A stretch of DNA of 64,000 bases from Ruminococcus sp. Phil15 (lineage in GTDB: Bacteria > Bacillota > Clostridia > Oscillospirales > Ruminococcaceae), in assembly GCA_001940995.1 (NCBI GenBank), contig MSHC01000021.1, positions 28,403-92,402 on the forward strand. Direction: 5' to 3'. A program made the position numbers and the translations under genes. The notes below the pieces were generated by a model. The model was not told where the DNA came from. It saw only the letters and a list, made by a program, of their open reading frames with translations, and ran no database searches. Shown here piece by piece: positions 42,234-50,135 of the stretch (position 1 is its first letter; every line of letters starts with the position of its first letter).

Positions 42234-44567
42234 TTGAAAAAAACTCTGCCTTATAGCGTCAAGGTTTTCGGAATATCTTTTTTCTGCTTTCTCATAGCAG
42301 TCCTGCCGATGATGATAAGCGGCAACGGGCTTTTTATGCTATATTCCGACTACGATAACCAGAATTTGGAGTTTATGTCAAACCTCCATTATGGCCTCAG
42401 AAACGGCGGACTGGGTTGGGACTGGTATACAGACCTCGGTACGTCGCACCTCTCATCATACAGCTATTACGGACTCGGAAGCATATATTTCTGGATACTT
42501 ATGCTCCTGCCGCAGAGCCTTGTCCTGCCTGCAATGCCTGTGATGCTCGCCCTCAAAACGGCAGTCGCTTCTACTGCCGCATACCTGTTCATTCGCAGAT
42601 TCAATAACTCGGAAAACGCCTCGGCGGTCGGCGGCATACTCTACGGCTTCTCAGGATTTATCCTCTATAACACCCTGTTTTACAGCTTCCACGACGCTAT
42701 CTCTCTATTTCCGCTCCTTCTGATTGCAGTAGAGCTTCACGTCAAGGACGGCAAAAGGGGAGCGTTTGCAGCGGTAACGGCACTGTGCGCAGTGACGAAT
42801 TTCTATTTCTTTTTCGGACAGGTCGTGTTCCTGCTTATCTACATAGCCGTACGCTCAACCGATAAGACCTTTGAAATGACCGCAAAAAAGTTTCTCACCC
42901 TCTCGATAGAGGCAGTATTAGGCGCTCTCATTGCCTGCGTTATCCTGTATCCAAGCTTTGTAGCAGTTTCCGAAAGCGGCAGAGCGAGCGAAAAAATAGC
43001 ACTTGGCGATATGTTTCTCTATAACGGAATTGGCTTTTACCTGCGTTTTCTCCAGATGGCAGTTATGTCGCCCGACCCCTGCCTCATCTCCAACCTTATC
43101 GAAACCCCGCAGTATAAGTTCGGCTCTCTCGCAATCTACCTGCCGCTGTTTTCGGGAGTGTTTGCGCTTGCTTATGCCAGAAAGCACAGAAAATCTTGGC
43201 AGACAAAACTCATAGCCGTGTCAGCTGTTATGGCGTTAGTGCCTGTCCTCAACAGCGTGTTCTCGCTGTTCAACAGCACCTACTATGCCAGATGGCTCTA
43301 TATGCCGATACTGATAGCCTGCCTTATGACTTCAACAGTCACAGATAACCCGGACGACTATCCTGTAAAATCAAGCTTTTGGGTGTATGCGGTACTGTTT
43401 CTCGCTTTCGCAGTCAGCCTGTTTATCCCCGTAACCGACAACGGGCAAAGAGTACCGTATTTTGAAACGCTCGATAAGGTGCTTTTAGTCCCGCAGTTTG
43501 CTGTAACAGCGGCTTTGTATATCGCACTCGCATTTGTCGTTTTCAAGCTCAAGCGTGACCGCCAGTTTGCACTTAATTGCGTGAGCTTTGCAGCGGTAGG
43601 CGCAATAGCCTTTTCCTGCGGATTTCTTTATCCCTGCACCTCGCTCGACAACGGCAGAAAGCTGATCGCAGACAACTATAAGCCCGAAACCTTTGACGAA
43701 TACCGCAGCGAAAGCTTTGAAAGAATAGAGCTTATAGATGCGTACAGCAACTTCAATATGTTCTGGCATCTCCCGTCAAGCAGGTCATATATCAGCCTGT
43801 GCAACAGCTCTGTCTCAGATTTCTATGACATAATCGGACAAACCTATGACGTAGGCACAAGCTATTCTAGCGGTATATTCGCCCTGCGTGGACTCCTCTC
43901 CGTTAAGTATGTCGCAGACGACGTGCCGCCGTCTGAAATATCAAAGAATGATACAACGGGAGAGGCGACAGGCTACTTTGGCTGTGTCTATGACGGTACC
44001 GCAGGCGATTTTTATATCTATGAAAACAGGCACTTTATCCCTATGGGCATAGCCTACGACAGCTATATCACATACGATGATATAGAGAGCCTTGCAACTT
44101 CTGATGAAAAAGCTATGGCTCTGCTTGAAGCGGTAGCCCTCACCGATGACCAGATTGCGGAATATGGCGGAAGCCTCACGCATTTTGACGTATCGTCTGT
44201 TTCAACGGACGTTAGTTATTATTTTGACCTCTGCGATAAACAGGCCCGTACCACCTGCTATGAGTTTAAATACAGCGCAGACGGCTTCGACGCAAAAATC
44301 AATCTCGAAAGCGGCAGATTGGTGCTTTTCAGTATGCCATATGACGACGGCTTTTCCGTCACAGTAAACGGGAAGCAGGCAGACTGGGAAAAGGTATCGG
44401 GCGGCCTTTGCGCAGTGTGGTGCGAGGCAGGGGAGAGCGAAATCTCCGCACGCTATAAATCAAAGGATTTGCCGATAGGCGCTGCTATGTCAGCAGTCGG
44501 AGCGGCAGGTCTTGCAGTATATCTGATTTTGTCATTCCGAAAATCTAAGCATAATAAAAACAGCTAA
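42234..44567 (+). CDS. YfhO family membrane protein
   Basis: A 777-residue integral membrane protein of the YfhO family. It has about a dozen helices in the first ~480 residues, and a soluble C-terminal region with a beta domain just before the last helix. The N-terminal SDYDNQNLEFMSNLHYGLRNG and YSYYGLGSIYFW are typical. In Bacillus and Listeria, YfhO-type proteins add sugars to lipoteichoic acid on the outer face, so a glycan-decorating role is likely. AGGAGG before TTG 42234 supports the start. It has its own terminator after the stop. Confidence 0.82.
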   Translation: MKKTLPYSVKVFGISFFCFLIAVLPMMISGNGLFMLYSDYDNQNLEFMSNLHYGLRNGGLGWDWYTDLGTSHLSSYSYYGLGSIYFWILMLLPQSLVLPAMPVMLALKTAVASTAAYLFIRRFNNSENASAVGGILYGFSGFILYNTLFYSFHDAISLFPLLLIAVELHVKDGKRGAFAAVTALCAVTNFYFFFGQVVFLLIYIAVRSTDKTFEMTAKKFLTLSIEAVLGALIACVILYPSFVAVSESGRASEKIALGDMFLYNGIGFYLRFLQMAVMSPDPCLISNLIETPQYKFGSLAIYLPLFSGVFALAYARKHRKSWQTKLIAVSAVMALVPVLNSVFSLFNSTYYARWLYMPILIACLMTSTVTDNPDDYPVKSSFWVYAVLFLAFAVSLFIPVTDNGQRVPYFETLDKVLLVPQFAVTAALYIALAFVVFKLKRDRQFALNCVSFAAVGAIAFSCGFLYPCTSLDNGRKLIADNYKPETFDEYRSESFERIELIDAYSNFNMFWHLPSSRSYISLCNSSVSDFYDIIGQTYDVGTSYSSGIFALRGLLSVKYVADDVPPSEISKNDTTGEATGYFGCVYDGTAGDFYIYENRHFIPMGIAYDSYITYDDIESLATSDEKAMALLEAVALTDDQIAEYGGSLTHFDVSSVSTDVSYYFDLCDKQARTTCYEFKYSADGFDAKINLESGRLVLFSMPYDDGFSVTVNGKQADWEKVSGGLCAVWCEAGESEISARYKSKDLPIGAAMSAVGAAGLAVYLILSFRKSKHNKNS

Positions 44568-44590
44568 GCCTTAATTGACTTAGCTGTTTT
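44559..44590. terminator. Bidirectional terminator
   Basis: AACAGCTAAG and CTTAGCTGTT form a perfect 10-bp stem between the converging yfhO-like and mscL genes. Confidence 0.8.
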
Positions 44591-44605
44591 CTTTGTAAGT
44601 AGGAA

Positions 44606-45088
44606 TTATTCCTCGATTGCGATAGCGGCAACTGCTTCCTTAGCTTCCTCTGAAACAATGCCGTTTTGAGCCTTGAGCAGATCTCTGATTTCTTCAAGAA
44701 GAACTACATCGTCAGGCTTCTTTGGCGGTTCAGCAGGAGCTTCTTCCTTCTTGCGCTTAAACTTGTTGACAGCCTTAACCAGCAGGAAGATGCAGAATGC
44801 AGTGATAAGGAAAGTGATTGTGTTCTGAATAAAGTTACCGAATGCAATAAACGGCTTGTTGCCCCAAGGGACAGTAACGCCAAGGGTAGTGAAGTTAATG
44901 CCTGCCATAATCATTCCGATGAACGGCATGAAAATATCATCAACAAGCGATTTTACGATCGCCGTAAATGCACTACCGATAATCATACCGACAGCAAGGT
45001 CGATTACGTTGCCTCTTGCGATGAATTCCTTGAATTCAGTAAAGAAGCCGCCGGTCTTTTTCAGAAGATTGTTATCCTTGTTTGCCAT
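44606..45088 (-). CDS. mscL: Large-conductance mechanosensitive channel MscL
   Basis: A 160-residue channel protein that opens under membrane tension to release solutes in osmotic downshock. The N-terminal helix and first membrane segment read [27 protein letters not shown], and the second membrane segment is [20 protein letters not shown]-terminal charged bundle ([12 protein letters not shown]) follows. The length is slightly above the usual ~135-150 residues because of a Pro/Glu-rich linker. It is monocistronic. Confidence 0.95.
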   Translation of the reverse strand: MANKDNNLLKKTGGFFTEFKEFIARGNVIDLAVGMIIGSAFTAIVKSLVDDIFMPFIGMIMAGINFTTLGVTVPWGNKPFIAFGNFIQNTITFLITAFCIFLLVKAVNKFKRKKEEAPAEPPKKPDDVVLLEEIRDLLKAQNGIVSEEAKEAVAAIAIEE

Positions 45089-45216
45089 AAACTTTTACCT
45101 CCACGTTTATTTGATAACTAAAGTATAGCAAAAAACGTTACAAAAATCAAGATTTTTCGGCAGGATTTTATAAGAAATAAAAATATGAATTTTTTGTAAA
45201 CAAACAGTCTGCGTAC

Positions 45217-45245
45217 TTGAAATATGTGCAAAAAGCTGATATAAT
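45217..45245 (+). promoter_or_regulatory. Promoter of the tRNA-Gln genes
   Basis: TTGAAA (45217-45222), 17 bases, TATAAT (45240-45245), about 28 bases before the first tRNA. Confidence 0.7.
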
Positions 45246-45272
45246 ATTAAAGCAACGTTGAGATAAGAACAT

Positions 45273-45348
45273 TGGGGTATAGCCAAGTGGTAAGGCAGTG
45301 GACTCTGACTCCACCATTCCAAAGGTTCGAATCCTTTTACCCCAACCA
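45273..45348 (+). tRNA. tRNA-Gln (anticodon CTG)
   Basis: A complete cloverleaf with acceptor TGGGGTA/TACCCCA, anticodon arm TGGACTCTGACTCCA, T-arm AAAGGTTCGAATCCTTT and encoded CCA. Anticodon CTG reads CAG. Confidence 0.95.
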
Positions 45349-45358
45349 TAAAGCAAAA

Positions 45359-45387
45359 TAAGCCGTCAGTATTGGCGGCTTGTTTTT
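45359..45387 (+). terminator. Terminator between the two tRNA-Gln genes
   Basis: AAGCCGTCA and TGGCGGCTT form a 9-bp stem (one G-U) around GTAT, followed by GTTTTT. It suggests that the first tRNA can be transcribed alone. Confidence 0.7.
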
Positions 45388-45395
45388 ATATTTGC

Positions 45396-45471
45396 TGCCC
45401 CGTAGCCAAGCGGTAAGGCAACGGACTTTGACTCCGTCATTCCATGCGTTCGAGTCGCATCGGGGCAACCA
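45396..45471 (+). tRNA. tRNA-Gln (anticodon TTG)
   Basis: A complete cloverleaf with acceptor TGCCCCG/CGGGGCA, anticodon arm CGGACTTTGACTCCG, T-arm ATGCGTTCGAGTCGCAT and encoded CCA. Anticodon TTG reads CAA. Confidence 0.95.
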
Positions 45472-45475
45472 GAAA

Positions 45476-45507
45476 ATGCTGTGATACATTGTGTCACAGC
45501 ATTTTTT
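45476..45507 (+). terminator. Terminator after tRNA-Gln
   Basis: ATGCTGTGA and TCACAGCAT pair perfectly and are followed by TTTTTT. It also lies at the 3' end of the converging GNAT gene. Confidence 0.8.
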
Positions 45508-45512
45508 TGCAG

Positions 45513-45977
45513 CTATAAAATTTTCTCCATGCCAATCTTTTGAACCTCAAGACCGCACTTCCTGTAAAAACCGATCGCCGCCTCGTTGCAAGCCCATACG
45601 TTAAGCGTAACATTGTAGCAGCCGCTCTCCCTCGCAAAGCTTAGAACATATTCGTAAAGTCCGCTGCCGATGTGCCTGCCCCTCGTGTTTTCGTCTACGC
45701 AAAGGTCGTCTATGTAAAGCGTCTTTATGTCGGTCATCATATTGTCATTTACAAACTGCTTGAAAATGCAGAACGCATACCCCTGTACGACATCTCCGTC
45801 GTCCGCCCATACAAAAACAGGAGTAGAATCGTCGGCAATGATCCCGATAATCTCGTCGTCTGTGTATTTTGTCGCCGCATTGAAAATGTCGGGCCTGCCG
45901 ACGTGGTGTACCATATTTACCTGCGTAAGAAGCTCCGTTATCCTTGGGATATCTTTAATTTCCGCACGTCTTATCAT
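45513..45977 (-). CDS. GNAT family N-acetyltransferase
   Basis: A 154-residue acetyltransferase. The acetyl-CoA-binding motif A is seen in IDDLCVDENTRGRHIGSGLYEYV, and the C-terminus has NVWACNEAAIGFYRKCGL, so the fold is complete. The acceptor substrate is not predictable. ATG 45977 with GGAGG upstream is preferred over the ORF-track start eight codons earlier. It is monocistronic. Confidence 0.85.
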   Translation of the reverse strand: MIRRAEIKDIPRITELLTQVNMVHHVGRPDIFNAATKYTDDEIIGIIADDSTPVFVWADDGDVVQGYAFCIFKQFVNDNMMTDIKTLYIDDLCVDENTRGRHIGSGLYEYVLSFARESGCYNVTLNVWACNEAAIGFYRKCGLEVQKIGMEKIL

Positions 45978-46079
45978 TGCTTTGTTCCTCCGTTGCAGCA
46001 CTGTTTCTTAAGCAATATTTTATCACAAAAATCCCCTCAATTCAATAGCGCTTTTCATCGGAGCGGTAATTTAAAATAA

Positions 46080-46108
46080 TTGACATATACAGCCGGCTGT
46101 GATATAAT
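46080..46108 (+). promoter_or_regulatory. Consensus promoter of the nine-gene glycan operon
   Basis: TTGACA (46080-46085), 17 bases, TATAAT (46103-46108). The transcript would carry a leader of about 140 bases with an ATGGGC/GCCCAT hairpin at 46133-46158. Confidence 0.8.
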
Positions 46109-46255
46109 TATAAATAAGTGTGCATTGCTGTAATGGGCTTTCAAAAACGGAGGCCCATATAGAGTATATAATTTTCTAAAATCAATAGGTAGGTTTTCGG
46201 TTGTCTGTTGTGTATAGCTGACGATTTTTCAATACCGGTAAGGAGATTTTATATA

Positions 46256-48523
46256 ATGTCAAAGCAAAAGAAGATTTCCCTTGTTATTTTGATATTTCTG
46301 CTGTCGTTTGTCCTGTTACTATTGTATACGGGATTTGAAGGCGAGGCTTTTTTGTATGATGATAACCGTACACAGTGGTTTCCCGTCACCGAAAAAGCGT
46401 ATGAACAGCTGTTCGAGGACGGCAGTCTTCCGTCATACAGCTTTTATTTAGGCAAAGGTCTTCCTATAGCTGAACCTGGATATTACGATATACTTAATCC
46501 GTTTATGTTTGTTTCGTATATTATCGCTCATGCTCTGCCGTGGAATACAAATATAATGGCAGTGTATGTATGTCTTATGTCGGCTCTGGGTTCGGTTTTC
46601 CTTTTTGGCGTCTGCCAACGCCTGAAATTCGATACAAAGACCTCTTTGCTTGCTGTTGCGGCGCTTTTAACAAGCAGTACTTTTACTGCGCATTTTTACT
46701 GGAAATATATATACAACAACGTGTTTTTTATTCCTCTGCTTATTTATGTATTTCTGAAATTCAGGAACACAAAGGCGGAGTATTTTGCCTGCGGATTGGT
46801 TCTGGCACTTGATGTATTCTGCGGAAACGTGCAGTATACATTTTACCATTACATGGTATACGGCATTATATCGCTGATTATGATACTTGCCAGGAAGAAA
46901 AACAGTTTCAAGGCGGCAGTATCTAATGTTGTTGTGGGAATAGGCTTGTCTGTCCCTGTATTCATTCTGCTTTTGAATGCTTCAACTGATTTCGGTGGAG
47001 GAGAATTTATGTCAAGCGCCACCCGCTTGTGGAAATATCTCCCGAATACGCTTTTCCCTGCAGGAATATTCAAACAATTCGGTATAGACCCTATTGTGCC
47101 TGCACCGGTCGTTATGAGCAGAGCTGACGGATTTCTTTGCTATTGCGCACCGTGTATACTACCGGTAATAATTTGCGCAGTACCTTTTGCCAGACGTGAG
47201 TTTAAGAATGCAAAAACCGACGGATTAGATAAATATGTCAGAGCAATACCCGCAAGGGTAAGAGAATACGCTAAAGATGAAAATAAGCTTATTGTGATTG
47301 GCGTACTTGTTTCGTATCTGGTGATGATGAACATATGTGACAGAAATATCATCGCTGTTATATTGAGTAAGGTGCCTGTTGTCAATAACTTTAGATATCT
47401 TTTTAAGGCGCTCTTTGTGGCTGTACCATTGCTGGCATTATTGACTGCCGTACTGCTGTCCGGCGCAAAGAAAAAGCTTCGTACAGTCGCTGCTTGGGCT
47501 TGCGTCGTTTGTTCATTAATAGGAGTTGTCAATAATATCTTTGTGTACAGGGAAGTCCGTGGATTTTTTGAAGCGCCTCAGCAGAAAACTATTGCAGAGG
47601 AAAAAGATTACCTTCAGGAAATGATTTCGGAAAACAAAATGGATTTGAAGAATTACCGTTCTGTATGTATGTACTGCCATAACAGAATAACGCCGCAGAT
47701 GTTTGATTATTCAAAGGGCGTTATGAGAAATTTCCCCGCTTATGTTGAGATGTTTACACTGTCGGCATATGAAATCTCGCTTGGCGTCGATGTCCGTGAA
47801 CAGTTCGATATGATATATGACCCTGAAAGATTTTTAACAGTGTACCTAAACGGAGGCACTATTGAATACTTAGATGAGAATTTGTCTGATTTTCCGGATG
47901 AAACAGAGCAGCAGCTTATCGCAAACGGCGTAAAGTATGTTATTGTCCAGAGAAAATCTGACCAGGAGTCTTTGTATGCGCAAGATGCGGCGGAAGTTGC
48001 TTTGGGATATGAATTTTATACAGACGAGCTTGCTGAGAAGCTTGACAGCCTTGAGAACATTTCGGTCGAGGATGTCAGAGAGCTTAACGAGATATACGAC
48101 GTTATCGTGCTGTCCGGCGTGAACTCTATCTGTACCGATAATGACGGCAACAGTGTGCCAATTAGCGACGAGCGTATGGATTTAATTTCATTTGAGGCCA
48201 GCGGAAAAGAAAGCTACACAGTGCAGATGGCATATAACGAAAAGCTTTATGCCGAGTACGTTGACGCTTCGGGCAGTATTACTAAGCTGGATATAACGGC
48301 TGACGAAACAGGAAATACAGTTATATCTGCCGAGAACCGCTCAGGCGGCAGAATCCGTCTTGGCTATTCGGATAAGGTGTTTACCATGGGAATCGTTTGT
48401 GAAATTACTGTTTCTGCTCTGCTCGTGCTGCTCCTTGCTATGTCGTTTCTGCCCGACCGAAAAAAGGTTCGGAAAGCCTCGGATATAGCCGGGGATTCTG
48501 TGAAAGGAGTTGACGAACCGTGA
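46256..48523 (+). CDS. YfhO-like membrane protein, first gene of glycan operon
   Basis: A 755-residue membrane protein with about twelve helices and a soluble, mostly extracytoplasmic C-terminal part ending in one more helix. The N-terminal region (DDNRTQWFPVTEKAYEQ, GLPIAEPGYYDILNPF) follows the YfhO/GT-C pattern. It probably adds sugar units outside the cell. AAGGAG upstream of ATG 46256 sets the start. The next gene overlaps by four bases. It is distantly similar in plan to the YfhO protein at 42234. Confidence 0.72.
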   Translation: MSKQKKISLVILIFLLSFVLLLLYTGFEGEAFLYDDNRTQWFPVTEKAYEQLFEDGSLPSYSFYLGKGLPIAEPGYYDILNPFMFVSYIIAHALPWNTNIMAVYVCLMSALGSVFLFGVCQRLKFDTKTSLLAVAALLTSSTFTAHFYWKYIYNNVFFIPLLIYVFLKFRNTKAEYFACGLVLALDVFCGNVQYTFYHYMVYGIISLIMILARKKNSFKAAVSNVVVGIGLSVPVFILLLNASTDFGGGEFMSSATRLWKYLPNTLFPAGIFKQFGIDPIVPAPVVMSRADGFLCYCAPCILPVIICAVPFARREFKNAKTDGLDKYVRAIPARVREYAKDENKLIVIGVLVSYLVMMNICDRNIIAVILSKVPVVNNFRYLFKALFVAVPLLALLTAVLLSGAKKKLRTVAAWACVVCSLIGVVNNIFVYREVRGFFEAPQQKTIAEEKDYLQEMISENKMDLKNYRSVCMYCHNRITPQMFDYSKGVMRNFPAYVEMFTLSAYEISLGVDVREQFDMIYDPERFLTVYLNGGTIEYLDENLSDFPDETEQQLIANGVKYVIVQRKSDQESLYAQDAAEVALGYEFYTDELAEKLDSLENISVEDVRELNEIYDVIVLSGVNSICTDNDGNSVPISDERMDLISFEASGKESYTVQMAYNEKLYAEYVDASGSITKLDITADETGNTVISAENRSGGRIRLGYSDKVFTMGIVCEITVSALLVLLLAMSFLPDRKKVRKASDIAGDSVKGVDEP

Positions 48524-49296
48524 AGATAATTATTCCAATGACAGGCTATGGCTCTCGCTTTGTGGCGGCAGGATATGAAAAGCTTAAGCCTTTTATCGAA
48601 GTGCAGGGAATACCTATAATCGAGTGGATCGTAAAGGGTATGTACAAGGATGAATCGGACTTTTTGTTTATCTGCCGAAAAGAGCATTTGGATGCCCTGC
48701 CGTATATGAGAAAAACTCTTGAGCGAATTGCTCCCACCGGTAAAATCGTTGAAATCGACAATTGGGTAAAAAAAGGCCCCGTGTATGACGTGCTGCGTGC
48801 TGAAAAATATATCGACGATGATAAGCCGTGTATTATAAATTATTGCGATTTTTATATGGATTGGGACTATGCCGGATTTGCTGGGGAAGCTGCAAAACGA
48901 GACTGCGGCGGGAGTGTTCCCTGTTATACCGGGTTTCACCCTCATCTTCGCATAAAAAAGAACCTCTATGCCTCATGCAGGGTGGACGGGAATAACGACC
49001 TTATTGAAATAAGAGAAAAGTATTCGTTTGAGGACGATAAAACGAAGTCTCTGCACTCTCCGGGGGTATACTATTTTCAAAGCGGAAGCTTGATGAAAAA
49101 ATACTGCGGTATGCTTGTTGAAAAAGGCCCTGCGATAAACGGCGAATACTATGCAAGCCTGCCTTATAATTATATGGTTGCAGACGGTGTAAAGGTCTGG
49201 GTTCCCGCAAACGTCAGGAGATTTTGCCAATGGGGTACGCCTGAGGACCTTCAGGATTATCTGTTCTGGACAGACGGCTTGCTGTCATTGAAATGA
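48520..49296 (+). CDS. Sugar nucleotidyltransferase-like protein 1
   Basis: A 258-residue GT-A-fold nucleotidyltransferase. The signature is IPMTGYGSRF, followed by the Lys region EKLKPFIEVQGIPIIEW, and NYCDFYMDW provides the metal-binding Asp. Enzymes of this family join a sugar or polyol phosphate to a nucleoside triphosphate. It overlaps the preceding gene by four bases. With its relative at 49317 it suggests two activated intermediates, or a heteromeric pair. The true substrate is unknown. Confidence 0.75.
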   Translation: MKIIIPMTGYGSRFVAAGYEKLKPFIEVQGIPIIEWIVKGMYKDESDFLFICRKEHLDALPYMRKTLERIAPTGKIVEIDNWVKKGPVYDVLRAEKYIDDDKPCIINYCDFYMDWDYAGFAGEAAKRDCGGSVPCYTGFHPHLRIKKNLYASCRVDGNNDLIEIREKYSFEDDKTKSLHSPGVYYFQSGSLMKKYCGMLVEKGPAINGEYYASLPYNYMVADGVKVWVPANVRRFCQWGTPEDLQDYLFWTDGLLSLK

Positions 49297-49316
49297 TGCT
49301 AAGGAGGATATGAAAG

Positions 49317-50111
49317 GTGAATATATTGATCCCTATGGCAGGCGCCGGAAAGAGATTTTCTGACGCAGGATATACCGTACCAAAGCCTATGATACCTACA
49401 TATTGCAGACACGACGGCAATGAATATCCTATGGCAGTCTGCGCAGTAAAAGATATTATACATCTTATCGGAAACGGAAGGCTTATACTGGCACTTCGCA
49501 GTGATAATTATAAGAATATGCAGGAGTATTTTCCCGATGCGGAGTATATTATCGTCGATTACCTTACCGAAGGTCAGGCTTGTACCTGTCTGCTGGCAAA
49601 GGAACTTATAAATTCTGACGAGCCGCTCTTTATAGGCGGATGTGACAGCGGAATGGCAGCGGATAAGGCAAAGCTTGAGGAAATATATGCAAACTCCGAT
49701 GCTGTGATTTTTACATACCGTAATAACGACTGTGTAACTGATAACCCTAACGCCTATGGTTGGGTCGTCACAGACGGAAGCACAAAAGCCGTGGATATAT
49801 CCGTAAAGAAAGCGATCTCTGATAACCCAATGAACGACCATGCAATATCGGCGTCATTTCTTTTCAGGCGTGGCAGAGATTTTGTGCGCTGTGCTGAAAA
49901 AATGATTGCTTGTAACGACAGAATAAATAATGAGTTTTATGCGGATTTGGTTATGAAATACTGTATTGACGAAGGATTGACTGTCAACGTGTTTGAGATA
50001 GATAAGTATATCTGCTGGGGAACACCCGCAGACTATGAGGATTATATGAGGACTGCCGAATATTGGAAGGGCTTCGTCGAGAGCGATGCGTTTGTTCCTG
50101 CAAAAGGGTAG
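49317..50111 (+). CDS. Sugar nucleotidyltransferase-like protein 2
   Basis: A 264-residue relative of the previous gene, with signature IPMAGAGKRF, KPMIPTY, a GGCDSGMA segment supplying the metal-binding Asp, and the C-terminal block ICWGTPADYEDY that mirrors CQWGTPEDLQDY in copy 1. The start is GTG 49317. The paired copies share the plan but differ over most residues, so they probably activate different molecules. Confidence 0.75.
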   Translation: MNILIPMAGAGKRFSDAGYTVPKPMIPTYCRHDGNEYPMAVCAVKDIIHLIGNGRLILALRSDNYKNMQEYFPDAEYIIVDYLTEGQACTCLLAKELINSDEPLFIGGCDSGMAADKAKLEEIYANSDAVIFTYRNNDCVTDNPNAYGWVVTDGSTKAVDISVKKAISDNPMNDHAISASFLFRRGRDFVRCAEKMIACNDRINNEFYADLVMKYCIDEGLTVNVFEIDKYICWGTPADYEDYMRTAEYWKGFVESDAFVPAKG

Positions 50112-50135
50112 AGATTTTTTGAAAGGTGCATTTAA

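Noticed and set aside
45273-45471. tRNA-Gln pair as an integration site
   Set aside because: Both tRNAs are complete, no integrase lies nearby, and no repeated 3' tRNA fragment was found around them.
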